Origin: Klebsiella sp. BIGb0138
Lineage (GTDB): Bacteria > Pseudomonadota > Gammaproteobacteria > Enterobacterales > Enterobacteriaceae
Direction: 5' to 3'
DNA: 64,000 bases
Assembly (NCBI RefSeq): GCF_004342285.1
Contig: NZ_SMCV01000015.1
Location: 1 to 64,000 of the forward strand
Numbering within the stretch: position 1 is the stretch's first letter; the number at the start of each line of letters is the position of its first letter. The notes beneath the pieces are model-generated. The model was not told where the DNA came from and did no database searches. It saw nothing but the letters and a program-made list of their open reading frames with translations. Of the stretch, positions 54,048 to 64,000 are shown in pieces. The position numbers were made by a program, and so were the translations under genes.

Positions 54048-54374
54048 TCATGCCTTCAGCTGAACGGTGCCGTCTTTCACGCGAGCCTCGAAATGGGCAA
54101 CGGAGTGGCTTTCATCTTCCATGCACCGGCCGTCACGCAGGCGAAAGCGCTGCTTTTTCAGCGGGCTGGCGACCCACAGGTCACCGTCGTGTTCGGCAAT
54201 GATGCCGCGTGACAGTACGCTGGCGTTGAAGAAGGGGTCAATATTGTCGATCGCAAAGACCCGATCGTCATGGTAAGGCCGGAACAGGGCGACCTGTTGC
54301 TGACCAAGCAGCGCGCAGACGCCGGTTGCCGGCAGGATATCGTCAATCTTGCAGATGTTTATCCACTGGCTCAT
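54048..54374 (-). CDS. nirD: nitrite reductase (NADH) small subunit
   Basis: The start at 54374 follows GGAGG by seven nt and yields 108 residues beginning MSQWINICK, the E. coli length. The fold is Rieske-like but without the cluster ligands. It partners NirB in cytoplasmic nitrite reduction to ammonia. It overlaps the nirB stop by 4 nt (ATGA). The longer open frame upstream lies within nirB and is not used. Confidence 0.96.
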   Translation of the reverse strand: MSQWINICKIDDILPATGVCALLGQQQVALFRPYHDDRVFAIDNIDPFFNASVLSRGIIAEHDGDLWVASPLKKQRFRLRDGRCMEDESHSVAHFEARVKDGTVQLKA

Positions 54375-56914
54375 GCGTTTTCCTCCACCAGAGTGACCGG
54401 GATACGTTCGTACGGCGTGGCCGGGCGATGCTGCTCGCGTTCCGCGACAATCTGCACATTTGGGTCGCGCAGGTTGCTGTTGATAAAGTGTTTGAAGCGG
54501 GTTTGCGCCGCCGGGTTGTTGACCGTTTCGCTCCATTCGCAGGCGAAAGCATCACGCAGGCGCGCCAGCTCTTCTTCCAGATGCGCGTTGAGGCCCAGCT
54601 TGTCGTCGATAATGACGCTACGCAGGTAATCGATACCGCCTTCCATGTTGTCTAACCACGGCGCGGTACGCGTCAGCTTATCGGCGGTGCGGATGTAGAA
54701 CATCATGAAGCGATCGAGATATCTGAGCAGCGTTTCACGATCGAGGTCGGCGGCCAGCAGATCGGCGTGGCGAGGTTTCATCCCGCCGTTACCGCAGACG
54801 TACAGGTTCCAGCCTTTCTCGGTAGCGATAATGCCGACATCTTTCCCCTGCGCTTCCGCACATTCACGGGTGCAGCCGGAGACGCCAAACTTCATTTTGT
54901 GCGGGGTTCGGATCCCTTTGTAGCGATTTTCCAGCTCGACGCCGAAGCCCACGCTGTCACCCACGCCGTAACGGCACCAGGTGCTACCGACGCAGGTTTT
55001 GGCCATACGCAGCGCTTTCGCATAGGCGTGGCCGGTTTCAAAACCCGCTTCAATCAGCTGACGCCAGATTTCCGGCAGATCGTCTTTTTGCGCGCCGAAC
55101 AGGCCGATACGCTGTGAACCGGTGATCTTGGTGTAGAGGTTATATTCGCGGGCGATGCGGCCTACGGCCAGCAGGCCTTCCGGCGTAATTTCGCCGCCAG
55201 CGGAACGCGGAATGACCGAATAGGTGCCATCTTTCTGGATATTGGCGAGGAAGTTATCGTTAGTATCCTGCAGCGGCGTATGCTGCGGCTTAAGGATGTA
55301 CTCATTCCAGCAGGAGGCCAGCAGGGAGCCGACGGTCGGCTTACACACTTCGCAGCCGTAGCCTTTACCGTGTTTTTCCAGCAGCTCTTCGAAGCTTTTA
55401 ATGCCTTCCACGCGAATAAGGTGGAACAGCTCCTGACGAGAATAGGCGAAGTGCTCACACAGGTTATGGTTGACTTCGATCCCCTGTTTCGCCAGTTCGG
55501 CGTTGAGTACCTGGGTCACCAGCGGGATACAGCCGCCGCAGCCGGTTCCGGCTTTGGTTTCTGCTTTCAGCGCGGCGACGGTATGGCAGCCCTTGTTGAT
55601 CGCGGAAATCAGCATACCTTTGGTGACGTCGAAGCAGGAACAGATCTGCGCACTGTCCGGCAGTTTATCGACGCCAATCGCCGGTTTGCCGCTGCCTGCG
55701 TGGGCCGGCAGGATCAGCGAGTCCGGGTTTTCCGGCAGTTCGATGGTGTTCAGCACCAGCTGCAGCAGATTGCCGTAGTCGCTGGTATCCCCGACCAGTA
55801 CCGCGCCGAGCAGGGTTTTGTTGTCTTCACTGACGATCAGACGTTTATAGACTTCTTTGCTTTCATCAAGATAGACGTAGCTACGCGCGCCTGGCGTACG
55901 GCCATGGGCATCGCCAATACCGCCAACGTCGACGCCGAGCAGCTTCAGCTTGGCGCTGAGGTCCGCCCCGGTAAAGCGGTTGTCGTTGCCGAGGAGATGA
56001 TCGACGGTGACCTGCGCCATTTTATAGCCCGGTGCCACCAGACCATAGACGCGGTTATTCCAGCTGGCGCACTCGCCGATGGCATAGATGTCCGGGTCAG
56101 AAGTTTGACAGGTATCATTCACCACGATACCGCCGCGCTGAGCGACCGCCAGACCGCATTGGGTGGCCAGCTTATCACGTGGGCGGATACCGGTGGAGAA
56201 GACGATAAAATCGACCTGCAGCTCGCTACCGTCGGCGAATTGCATGGTTTTGCGCGCTTCGCTGCCCTGCTGGACAATCTCTTTGGTATTTTTGCTGGTA
56301 TGAACCTTTACGCCCATGCTTTCGATTTTACGCTTCAGCTGCTCGCCACCCATGTTGTCGAGCTGCTCAGCCATCAGCATTGGGGCAAATTCGATCACGT
56401 GGGTTTCGACGCCGAGGTTTTTCAGCGCGCCGGCGGCTTCGAGACCTAACAGACCGCCGCCGACCACGGCGCCGCGTTTGCTGCGACGGGCGCAGGCTTC
56501 GATAGCGTTCAGATCTTCAATGGTGCGGTAGACGAAACAATCCTGAGTGTCTGCGCCTTTGATCGGCGGGATCCACGGATAAGACCCCGTTGCCATGATC
56601 AGCTTGTCGTAAAATACGGTACGTCCCGCGCTGGAGTGAATGACTTTCTCCTGGCGGTTAATGGTAATAGCGCGTTCACCGATCAGGACTTTAACGCCAT
56701 GTTTCTCGTAAAAACCTTCACGGACCAGCGAGAGTTCTTCGGCGGTGTGATGGGAGAAGTAAGACGACAGGTGGACGCGGTCGTAAGCGATACGGGGTTC
56801 TTCACAGAACACGGTAATGTCGAACTGTCCGGCAGGCGCCTTATCAAGAAGCTCTTCGATAAAGCGATGGCCAACCATGCCGTTACCGATAATAGCGATT
56901 CTGACTTTGCTCAT
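54371..56914 (-). CDS. nirB: nitrite reductase (NADH) large subunit
   Basis: The 847-residue subunit equals E. coli NirB. The N-terminal FAD and NADH domains include IIGNGMVGHRF and VGGGLLGLEAAGAL. A central BFD-like [2Fe-2S] domain has CSCF and CGGC. The C-terminal sirohaem/[4Fe-4S] domain has TCVGSTWC and SGCTRECAEAQ cysteines. It reduces nitrite to ammonia with NADH in anaerobic nitrate-grown cells. FNR and NarL sites sit upstream at canonical spacing. Confidence 0.98.
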   Translation of the reverse strand: MSKVRIAIIGNGMVGHRFIEELLDKAPAGQFDITVFCEEPRIAYDRVHLSSYFSHHTAEELSLVREGFYEKHGVKVLIGERAITINRQEKVIHSSAGRTVFYDKLIMATGSYPWIPPIKGADTQDCFVYRTIEDLNAIEACARRSKRGAVVGGGLLGLEAAGALKNLGVETHVIEFAPMLMAEQLDNMGGEQLKRKIESMGVKVHTSKNTKEIVQQGSEARKTMQFADGSELQVDFIVFSTGIRPRDKLATQCGLAVAQRGGIVVNDTCQTSDPDIYAIGECASWNNRVYGLVAPGYKMAQVTVDHLLGNDNRFTGADLSAKLKLLGVDVGGIGDAHGRTPGARSYVYLDESKEVYKRLIVSEDNKTLLGAVLVGDTSDYGNLLQLVLNTIELPENPDSLILPAHAGSGKPAIGVDKLPDSAQICSCFDVTKGMLISAINKGCHTVAALKAETKAGTGCGGCIPLVTQVLNAELAKQGIEVNHNLCEHFAYSRQELFHLIRVEGIKSFEELLEKHGKGYGCEVCKPTVGSLLASCWNEYILKPQHTPLQDTNDNFLANIQKDGTYSVIPRSAGGEITPEGLLAVGRIAREYNLYTKITGSQRIGLFGAQKDDLPEIWRQLIEAGFETGHAYAKALRMAKTCVGSTWCRYGVGDSVGFGVELENRYKGIRTPHKMKFGVSGCTRECAEAQGKDVGIIATEKGWNLYVCGNGGMKPRHADLLAADLDRETLLRYLDRFMMFYIRTADKLTRTAPWLDNMEGGIDYLRSVIIDDKLGLNAHLEEELARLRDAFACEWSETVNNPAAQTRFKHFINSNLRDPNVQIVAEREQHRPATPYERIPVTLVEENA

Positions 56915-56972
56915 TTTTGCCTCGATTTCTTTTCTATTACCGCCTACCTTAACGATTCAGCCAGGAGGCTTA

Positions 56973-56986
56973 TTGATACAAATCAA
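56973..56986 (-). promoter_or_regulatory. FNR site of the nirB promoter
   Basis: TTGAT-ACAA-ATCAA is a perfect FNR palindrome. If it is centred at -41.5 as in E. coli, transcription starts near 56938. The -10 is then TAAGGT within minus-strand GTTAAGGTAGGCGG, resembling E. coli nirB. Confidence 0.88.
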
Positions 56987-56999
56987 TTTCACTCCGGCC

Positions 57000-57015
57000 T
57001 ACCACTTAATGGGTA
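57000..57015 (-). promoter_or_regulatory. NarL/NarP 7-2-7 site of the nirB promoter
   Basis: TACCACT-TA-ATGGGTA is an inverted heptamer pair with 2-bp spacing. Its centre is 28 bp from the FNR centre, equal to the -69.5/-41.5 arrangement known for nirB. Confidence 0.82.
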
Positions 57016-57154
57016 TGGCTATGATTTTTCTGGATTTTTATAAGTTATGGAAAACTCACGCTTTTCCTTTTTGTTGCTTTTGTGTACAAAATGAACGAGA
57101 GGAAAGTCGTATGTCCGGAGTGAAAAATCGGTACTTTTAACGGGAGTCATCACG

Positions 57155-58477
57155 ATGACAGCAGTTCCGCTTTGGTTGATTCAGAACGTACGCCTGCCGG
57201 ATCGCGACGGGTTATGGCAGATAGCAATAGATAAAGGCTGTTTTGGCGATATCACTCCGATGGGCGCAGCGCACAGCGAAAGTTATGAAGTGCTTAACGC
57301 CCGCGGCGGGTTGGCTATCCCGCCGTTTATTGAGCCGCATATTCACCTGGATACGACGCAAACCGCCGGTGAACCCCGCTGGAACCAGTCCGGAACGCTG
57401 TTTGAGGGCATTGAACGCTGGGCGGAACGTAAAGCGCTGCTGAGTCACGAGGATGTGAAAGCCCGGGCGTGGAAAACCCTGAAGTGGCAAATTGCCAACG
57501 GAATTCAGTATGTCCGCACCCATGTTGACGTCTCTGACCCGACGCTGACGGCATTAAAGGCGATGCTGGAAGTCAAGCAGGAGGTCGCGCCGTGGGTAGA
57601 CCTGCAGATCGTCGCCTTCCCCCAGGAGGGGATTTTATCCTACCCCGATGGGGAGGCGCTGCTTGAAGAGGCGCTACGGCTTGGGGCCGACGTGGTGGGA
57701 GCGATTCCTCACTTTGAATTCACCCGCGAGTATGGCGTTGAATCTTTGCATATTGCCTTCCGTCTGGCGCAGCAATACCAGCGACCGCTGGACATTCACT
57801 GCGATGAAATCGACGATGAGCAGTCGCGCTTTGTCGAAACGGTGGCGGCGCTGGCGTTAAAAGAGGGGATTGGCCCACGGGTCACGGCCAGCCACACCAC
57901 GGCGATGCACTCCTATAACGGCGCTTACACTTCACGGCTGTTTCGTCTGCTGAAGCTTGCGGGAATCAACTTTGTCGCCAACCCGCTGGTGAACATTCAT
58001 CTTCAGGGGCGGTTTGACGATTATCCGAAGCGGCGCGGGATTACCCGGGTGAAAGAGCTGATGGCGGCGGGGATTAACGTCTGCTTCGGCCACGATGACG
58101 TGTTTGACCCGTGGTATCCGCTCGGCACCGGTAATATGCTGCAGGTGCTGCATATGGGGCTGCACGTCTGCCAGCTGATGGGCTATCAGCAGATTAACGA
58201 TGGCCTGAAGCTGATTACCGATAACAGCGCCCGTACCTTTGGCCTGAGCGATTACGGCATTGTCACGGGTCATCCGGCGAACCTGATTATTCTGCCGGCG
58301 GAAAATGGTTTTGAAGCGGTACGTTGCCAGGTGCCGGTGCGTTGGTCGATTCGTCAGGGAAGAGTGATTGCCACTACGCAGCTGGCACAGACGTGGATCC
58401 AGACTGACCGCGGGGGAGAGGAGCTGTTCTTTACGCGCAATAGCCCCTTTGCTGATGCAAAGGGGCCACAGGTTTAG
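57155..58477 (+). CDS. codA: cytosine deaminase
   Basis: The 440-residue amidohydrolase is a clear CodA relative (427 in E. coli) and converts cytosine to uracil. Metal ligands are His62 and His64 in EPHIHLD, His215 in IHCDEID, His247 in SHTTAMH and Asp314 in GHDDVFDP. The proton-shuttling glutamate is Glu218. The C-terminus is longer than in E. coli and reads into a hairpin. GGGAG precedes the ATG. No codB permease lies nearby. Neighbours are nirB (divergent) and tsgA (convergent, 4-nt overlap). Confidence 0.95.
   Translation: MTAVPLWLIQNVRLPDRDGLWQIAIDKGCFGDITPMGAAHSESYEVLNARGGLAIPPFIEPHIHLDTTQTAGEPRWNQSGTLFEGIERWAERKALLSHEDVKARAWKTLKWQIANGIQYVRTHVDVSDPTLTALKAMLEVKQEVAPWVDLQIVAFPQEGILSYPDGEALLEEALRLGADVVGAIPHFEFTREYGVESLHIAFRLAQQYQRPLDIHCDEIDDEQSRFVETVAALALKEGIGPRVTASHTTAMHSYNGAYTSRLFRLLKLAGINFVANPLVNIHLQGRFDDYPKRRGITRVKELMAAGINVCFGHDDVFDPWYPLGTGNMLQVLHMGLHVCQLMGYQQINDGLKLITDNSARTFGLSDYGIVTGHPANLIILPAENGFEAVRCQVPVRWSIRQGRVIATTQLAQTWIQTDRGGEELFFTRNSPFADAKGPQV
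58443..58466. terminator. stem-loop inside the codA 3' end
   Basis: Perfect 10-bp stem GCCCCTTTGC/GCAAAGGGGC with loop TGAT, lying within the last 12 codons of codA and 8 nt past the tsgA stop on the other strand. No T-run follows on either strand. It may slow or end transcription, or protect the mRNA. Confidence 0.55.
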
Positions 58478-59658
58478 TGAGAGGCCGCTGCCGCGTTGTG
58501 CTGGCGGTGGCGAGAGACAAAGCCGAGAATAATGCACATGATAAAGACGACGGCGTAGAGACCGTTGGCGGTGTGCAGTGCTGCCAGCGGGCCACTGGCG
58601 GCAACGATCGGGCCGGTCACCACGAAGGTCAGCATCGTGCCGATGGTGCCGCAGGTCAGGACAAAGTTCACCAGTTTCGGCGAGGCGACTTTGGTTTGCA
58701 GCGAACCGAGGGTGATGAGCGAGGTGTAGATAGCGCTGGAGAAGAAGCCGAGGGTCAGGATAAACCACGGCATATGCTCCGGCGAACCGTTGATAAACAG
58801 GTACATCAGCACCGTTGCCAGGCCAGCGAGCACCGTCAGAATACGTTGCAGATCGAAGAAGCGCAGGATGAAGCTGAATGACCACATGCCAATCATGTAC
58901 GACATCCAGAAATCGCTGACCAGCTTACCGCCATCGGCAAGGCTCATACCCAGCGTCTTGGCATACTCCGGTACCCAGGAGATAAAGCCCAGCTGGCCGA
59001 GGATGTAGCACAGCGCGGCGATGGACAGGAACAGCACGCCGATGCCCCATTTTTCTTTCACCACCGGCTGGCTGTCGTGCTGCGCTTTTTTACCCAGTAC
59101 CGGAAAATCACAGCCAAAAGTCAGAATAAAAATGGCCACATAAACCAGGCCAATGCAGGCATATACCCAGTACCACTCAATGCTGCGCGCCAGCAGGAAG
59201 GCGGCGACCATCGGGAAGATCATTCCCGCCATGCTGAAGAAGGAGTCGGTGAACAGCAGACGCGCGCCGCGCTGACGGCCTTCATACATATGGGTGATCA
59301 GGAAAGTCCCGATCGACATGGTGATCCCGCTGACCAGCCCCAGCACGAACATGGACGCGGAGAACAGGGCCAGACTGTGGCTGAACATCAGCCCGGCAAC
59401 GGCCAGCACCATCAGGATAAAGCCAAAACGCAGCTGAGTTTTCAGCGGCACGATCTCCATCAGCCAGGCGTTCAGGAAGATAGAGATCAGGATACCGGCG
59501 TTGAGGAATGTAAAGGTGTTGCTCATACTGGAGACGGGCAGATGGAAATAATCGGCGATGTTCCCCATCACCATCCCGGTGACGATCACCAACGCGCCGG
59601 TGAGGGCGTAGGAGAAAAAGCTAATCCATGTGAGCTTGATACGGTTGCTGTTAGTCAT
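58474..59658 (-). CDS. tsgA: major facilitator superfamily protein TsgA
   Basis: The 394-residue protein has 12 predicted membrane helices and matches E. coli TsgA (393) closely. MFS hallmarks include the loop [10 protein letters not shown] and GFVSRHRQH at the end. The substrate is unknown. The Salmonella name comes from tellurite/selenite resistance and growth phenotypes. Its stop overlaps the codA stop by 4 nt, tail to tail. Confidence 0.94.
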   Translation of the reverse strand: MTNSNRIKLTWISFFSYALTGALVIVTGMVMGNIADYFHLPVSSMSNTFTFLNAGILISIFLNAWLMEIVPLKTQLRFGFILMVLAVAGLMFSHSLALFSASMFVLGLVSGITMSIGTFLITHMYEGRQRGARLLFTDSFFSMAGMIFPMVAAFLLARSIEWYWVYACIGLVYVAIFILTFGCDFPVLGKKAQHDSQPVVKEKWGIGVLFLSIAALCYILGQLGFISWVPEYAKTLGMSLADGGKLVSDFWMSYMIGMWSFSFILRFFDLQRILTVLAGLATVLMYLFINGSPEHMPWFILTLGFFSSAIYTSLITLGSLQTKVASPKLVNFVLTCGTIGTMLTFVVTGPIVAASGPLAALHTANGLYAVVFIMCIILGFVSRHRQHNAAAASH

Positions 59659-59778
59659 GACTGGCCTGTGAATAAAAATGTAAAGCGCATTGACTGCGCC
59701 AGGGCGGACAGATTTTATTCATTCGAGTGATGTAAGCAAACGTTTATTATGCAATGTGTCATTATTTGCATAGATTAA

Positions 59779-59794
59779 TGTGATGCAGATCGCT
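59779..59794 (+). promoter_or_regulatory. CRP-cAMP site candidate in the tsgA-ppiA gap
   Basis: TGTGA-TGCAGA-TCGCT has a perfect left half and 3 of 5 right-half matches. It is about 140-155 bp before ppiA and 120-135 bp from tsgA. In E. coli ppiA is under CRP and CytR control. Confidence 0.5.
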
Positions 59795-59925
59795 TTTATC
59801 TTGCGAATAGATGAATGAGCGTCTGGTAACAACTATTTCAGCTACGTAAAATTAGGTAAAAGGCTGGCCCAGGATGCAAAGGCTCTTTAGAATCAAGGCA
59901 CTTGCTTTTTATTCTGCTCCGTTAA

Positions 59926-60504
<579 letters not shown>

Positions 60505-60516
60505 TCTCCTCTCTGC

Positions 60517-60538
60517 GCGCGGGCGACATCGCCCGCGC
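60517..60538 (+). terminator. hairpin after ppiA
   Basis: Perfect 8-bp stem GCGCGGGC/GCCCGCGC with loop GACATC, 12 nt past the ppiA stop. It lacks a T-run, so it is a weak terminator candidate. Confidence 0.5.
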
Positions 60539-60611
60539 TGCTGGCCGCTCTGCGTAACCTGAAATTGCTGCTTATACTTGTGGCAAACGGGGGACGATAA
60601 GGGAGGCGACC

Positions 60612-60779
60612 ATGCGTTCACTCACCGATAAGCAAAAATCCCAACTCTGGGAACAGACCCGCAATGTGAATTTTCAGGCCAGCCGTCGCCTGGAGGGCGT
60701 GGCGATCCCGCTGGTAACGCTGAGCGCCGAGCTGGCGTTGGCGCATCTTGCTGAGCTGAGGAGGCGCTATGAGCAATAA
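60612..60779 (+). CDS. yhfG: YhfG, class I Fic antitoxin-like protein (FicA)
   Basis: A 55-codon gene begins at the ATG after GGGAGGCGACC and ends TAA at 60779. Its product starts [18 protein letters not shown] and resembles E. coli YhfG in all parts. It contains SRRLEG (residues 24-29), which fits the [S/T]xxxE[G/N] inhibitory-helix motif of class I Fic antitoxins. There the glutamate blocks productive ATP binding in Fic. It overlaps fic by 11 nt, as in toxin-antitoxin pairs. Confidence 0.9.
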   Translation: MRSLTDKQKSQLWEQTRNVNFQASRRLEGVAIPLVTLSAELALAHLAELRRRYEQ

Positions 60780-61371
60780 ATACGGCGACGATCGCGACCC
60801 TTATCTTTATCCCGCTCTTAACGTGATGCGCAACCGCCTTGGCATTCGTCAGGCCCAGCGTCTGGAGGAGGCGGCGTGGGAATTCACCTCCCTGCGGGCG
60901 GCAACGCTGGCGCTGGGGCCGCGCGTGCGCGGGTTGCCCTATCTCTGTTTCATCCATCATCAGCTTTATCAGGATATTTTTGACTGGGCGGGGCGCTTCA
61001 GAGAAGTCGATATTTACCGGGGCGACACCCCTTTTTGCCATTTTGCGTGGATAGAAAAAGAGGGCAATGCGCTGATGCGCGCGCTTGAAGAGGAGAATTA
61101 CCTCAGCGGGCTTACTCGCGATGGGTTCGTTGAGCGTCTGAGCTGGTACTACGGCGAAATCAATGTCCTGCATCCGTTCCGCCTGGGGAGCGGCCTGGCG
61201 CAGCGGATTTTCTTTGAACAGCTGGCCCTGCACGCCGGCTTTGTACTCGACTGGCGCGATATCGATCCCGACGCCTGGAGCCAGGCTAATCAGCTGGGGG
61301 CGATGGGCGATCCACAACCTCTCGAACGGATCTTTAGCAAAGTGGTAAGCGAAGCGTGCGAATCTGAGTAG
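60769..61371 (+). CDS. fic: Fic-domain protein
   Basis: The 200-residue protein matches E. coli Fic in length. The Fic core is [12 protein letters not shown] at 135-146, whereas active AMP-transferases have HxFx(D/E)GNGRxxR. Here the acidic residue, the Asn and the first Arg are replaced (Leu139, Ser141, Leu143), while His135 and Arg146 remain. The flap segment [10 protein letters not shown] (near 86-95) is present. E. coli Fic has the same degenerate core, so activity may be weak or altered. AGGAGG-like bases lie in the yhfG end. Confidence 0.94.
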   Translation: MSNKYGDDRDPYLYPALNVMRNRLGIRQAQRLEEAAWEFTSLRAATLALGPRVRGLPYLCFIHHQLYQDIFDWAGRFREVDIYRGDTPFCHFAWIEKEGNALMRALEEENYLSGLTRDGFVERLSWYYGEINVLHPFRLGSGLAQRIFFEQLALHAGFVLDWRDIDPDAWSQANQLGAMGDPQPLERIFSKVVSEACESE

Positions 61372-61403
61372 AATAGCCCGGTTTTGTTTTTTCCGGAGCC
61401 ACC

Positions 61404-61967
61404 ATGATCCTGCTTATCGACAACTATGACTCTTTCACCTGGAATTTGTACCAGTACTTCTGCGAACTGGGTGCCGAGGTGCTGGTCAGGCGTAATGATG
61501 AGCTGACGCTCGAGGAGATAGCGGCGCTGGCGCCGGAGAAAATCGTGATCTCGCCAGGTCCGTGCACCCCGGATGAGTCAGGTATCTCCCTGGCGGTGAT
61601 TGCACACTATGCCGGCCAGATTCCGCTGCTGGGGGTGTGCCTTGGTCACCAGGCCATCGCCCAGGTCTTTGGCGCCACGATCGTGCGGGCAGCCAAAGTG
61701 ATGCACGGCAAGACCTCGCCCATTCACCACAACGGGCAAGGGGTATTCCAGGGGCTGAATAATCCGCTGACCGTTACCCGCTACCACTCGCTGTTGATTG
61801 ACCCGGCGACGCTCCCGGATTGCTTTGAGGTCACGGCCCGCAGCGACAGCGGTGAGATTATGGCGATCCGCCACCGTGAGTGGGATCTCGAAGGGGTACA
61901 GTTCCACCCGGAGAGCATTCTTAGCGAGCAGGGGCATCAGCTGCTGGCAAACTTCCTCAACCGGTGA
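61404..61967 (+). CDS. pabA: aminodeoxychorismate synthase, glutamine amidotransferase subunit
   Basis: The 187-residue class I glutamine amidotransferase supplies ammonia to PabB for p-aminobenzoate (folate) synthesis. The nucleophile is Cys79 in GVCLGHQ. The His/Glu pair is in FHPES near 168-170. NYDSFTWNL begins the protein. The E. coli gene has the same length and follows fic. A TrpG identity is less likely, because the protein is single-domain and not in a trp operon. Confidence 0.97.
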   Translation: MILLIDNYDSFTWNLYQYFCELGAEVLVRRNDELTLEEIAALAPEKIVISPGPCTPDESGISLAVIAHYAGQIPLLGVCLGHQAIAQVFGATIVRAAKVMHGKTSPIHHNGQGVFQGLNNPLTVTRYHSLLIDPATLPDCFEVTARSDSGEIMAIRHREWDLEGVQFHPESILSEQGHQLLANFLNR

Positions 61968-62029
61968 TTTGTAGTTGCCATTGATTGATTTTTTATGCAT
62001 ATTTTGTGAGTAGATTATCACAATAATGA

Positions 62030-64000
<1,971 letters not shown>

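Noticed and set aside
55280-56449. 389-codon open frame antisense to nirB
   Set aside because: Mirror of a highly conserved GC-rich gene. The product has no known motif, and nirB is intact.

Overview
This window is a stretch of conserved enterobacterial chromosome, about 64 kb long, GC-rich (high 50s percent by eye) and almost fully coding. Nearly every protein matches, from memory, its Escherichia coli K-12 counterpart in length and in most residues. The gene order follows the E. coli glgB-to-yhfK arc with a few indel differences. Codon use, the codA gene beside nirB and tsgA, and the FeoC type suggest Klebsiella, Raoultella or a close relative. The genus is an inference. I see no tRNA, rRNA, insertion sequence, prophage, CRISPR array or plasmid gene.

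Layout. 1-8114 (+): glycogen operon, with the 3' end of glgB, then glgX, glgC, glgA and glgP. 8184-11970: glycerol-3-phosphate genes, glpD (-) divergent from glpEGR (+). 11977-19802: maltose/maltodextrin control and use, malT (-) divergent from malPQ (+). 19922-22899 (-): gntT, nfuA, gntX. 22938 (+): bioH. 23927-26748 (-): feoC, feoB, feoA. 27152-30057 (-): yhgF and greB. 30305-32382 (+): ompR-envZ. 32494-38680 (-): pckA, hslO, hslR, yrfG, igaA. 39011 (+): nudE. 39640 (-): mrcA. 42317-45627 (+): hofMNOPQ, a DNA-uptake/pilus-assembly type operon. 46021-52430 (+): aroK-aroB-damX-dam-rpe-gph-trpS. 52519-56914 (-): cysG, nirD, nirB. 57155 (+): codA. 58474 (-): tsgA. 59935-63277 (+): ppiA, yhfG-fic, pabA, argD. 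63267 to the end (-): 3' end of yhfK.

The left third is a carbon-reserve and catabolism block. Glycogen is made and degraded by Glg proteins, maltodextrins are cut by MalP and MalQ, and glycerol-3-phosphate and gluconate enter through GlpD and GntT. Recognisable CRP, GlpR, MalT and GntR sites lie between these genes. The middle holds iron uptake (Fur and FNR sites), envelope stress and osmotic control (OmpR/EnvZ, IgaA) and peptidoglycan synthesis. The right third links aromatic biosynthesis, DNA methylation, nitrite reduction with its sirohaem enzyme CysG, pyrimidine salvage and arginine biosynthesis.

I found no clearly undescribed system. The items most worth a second look are: the YhfG/Fic pair, where the antitoxin motif is intact but the Fic motif is degenerate; codA without a neighbouring codB, ending in a hairpin and overlapping tsgA tail to tail; a bulged stem-loop in the long hofQ-aroK leader; and junctions where genes present in E. 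coli K-12 are absent (rtcBA/rtcR, rpnA, yhgE, nirC), several now filled by hairpins. Comparisons with E. coli are from memory and were not computed.
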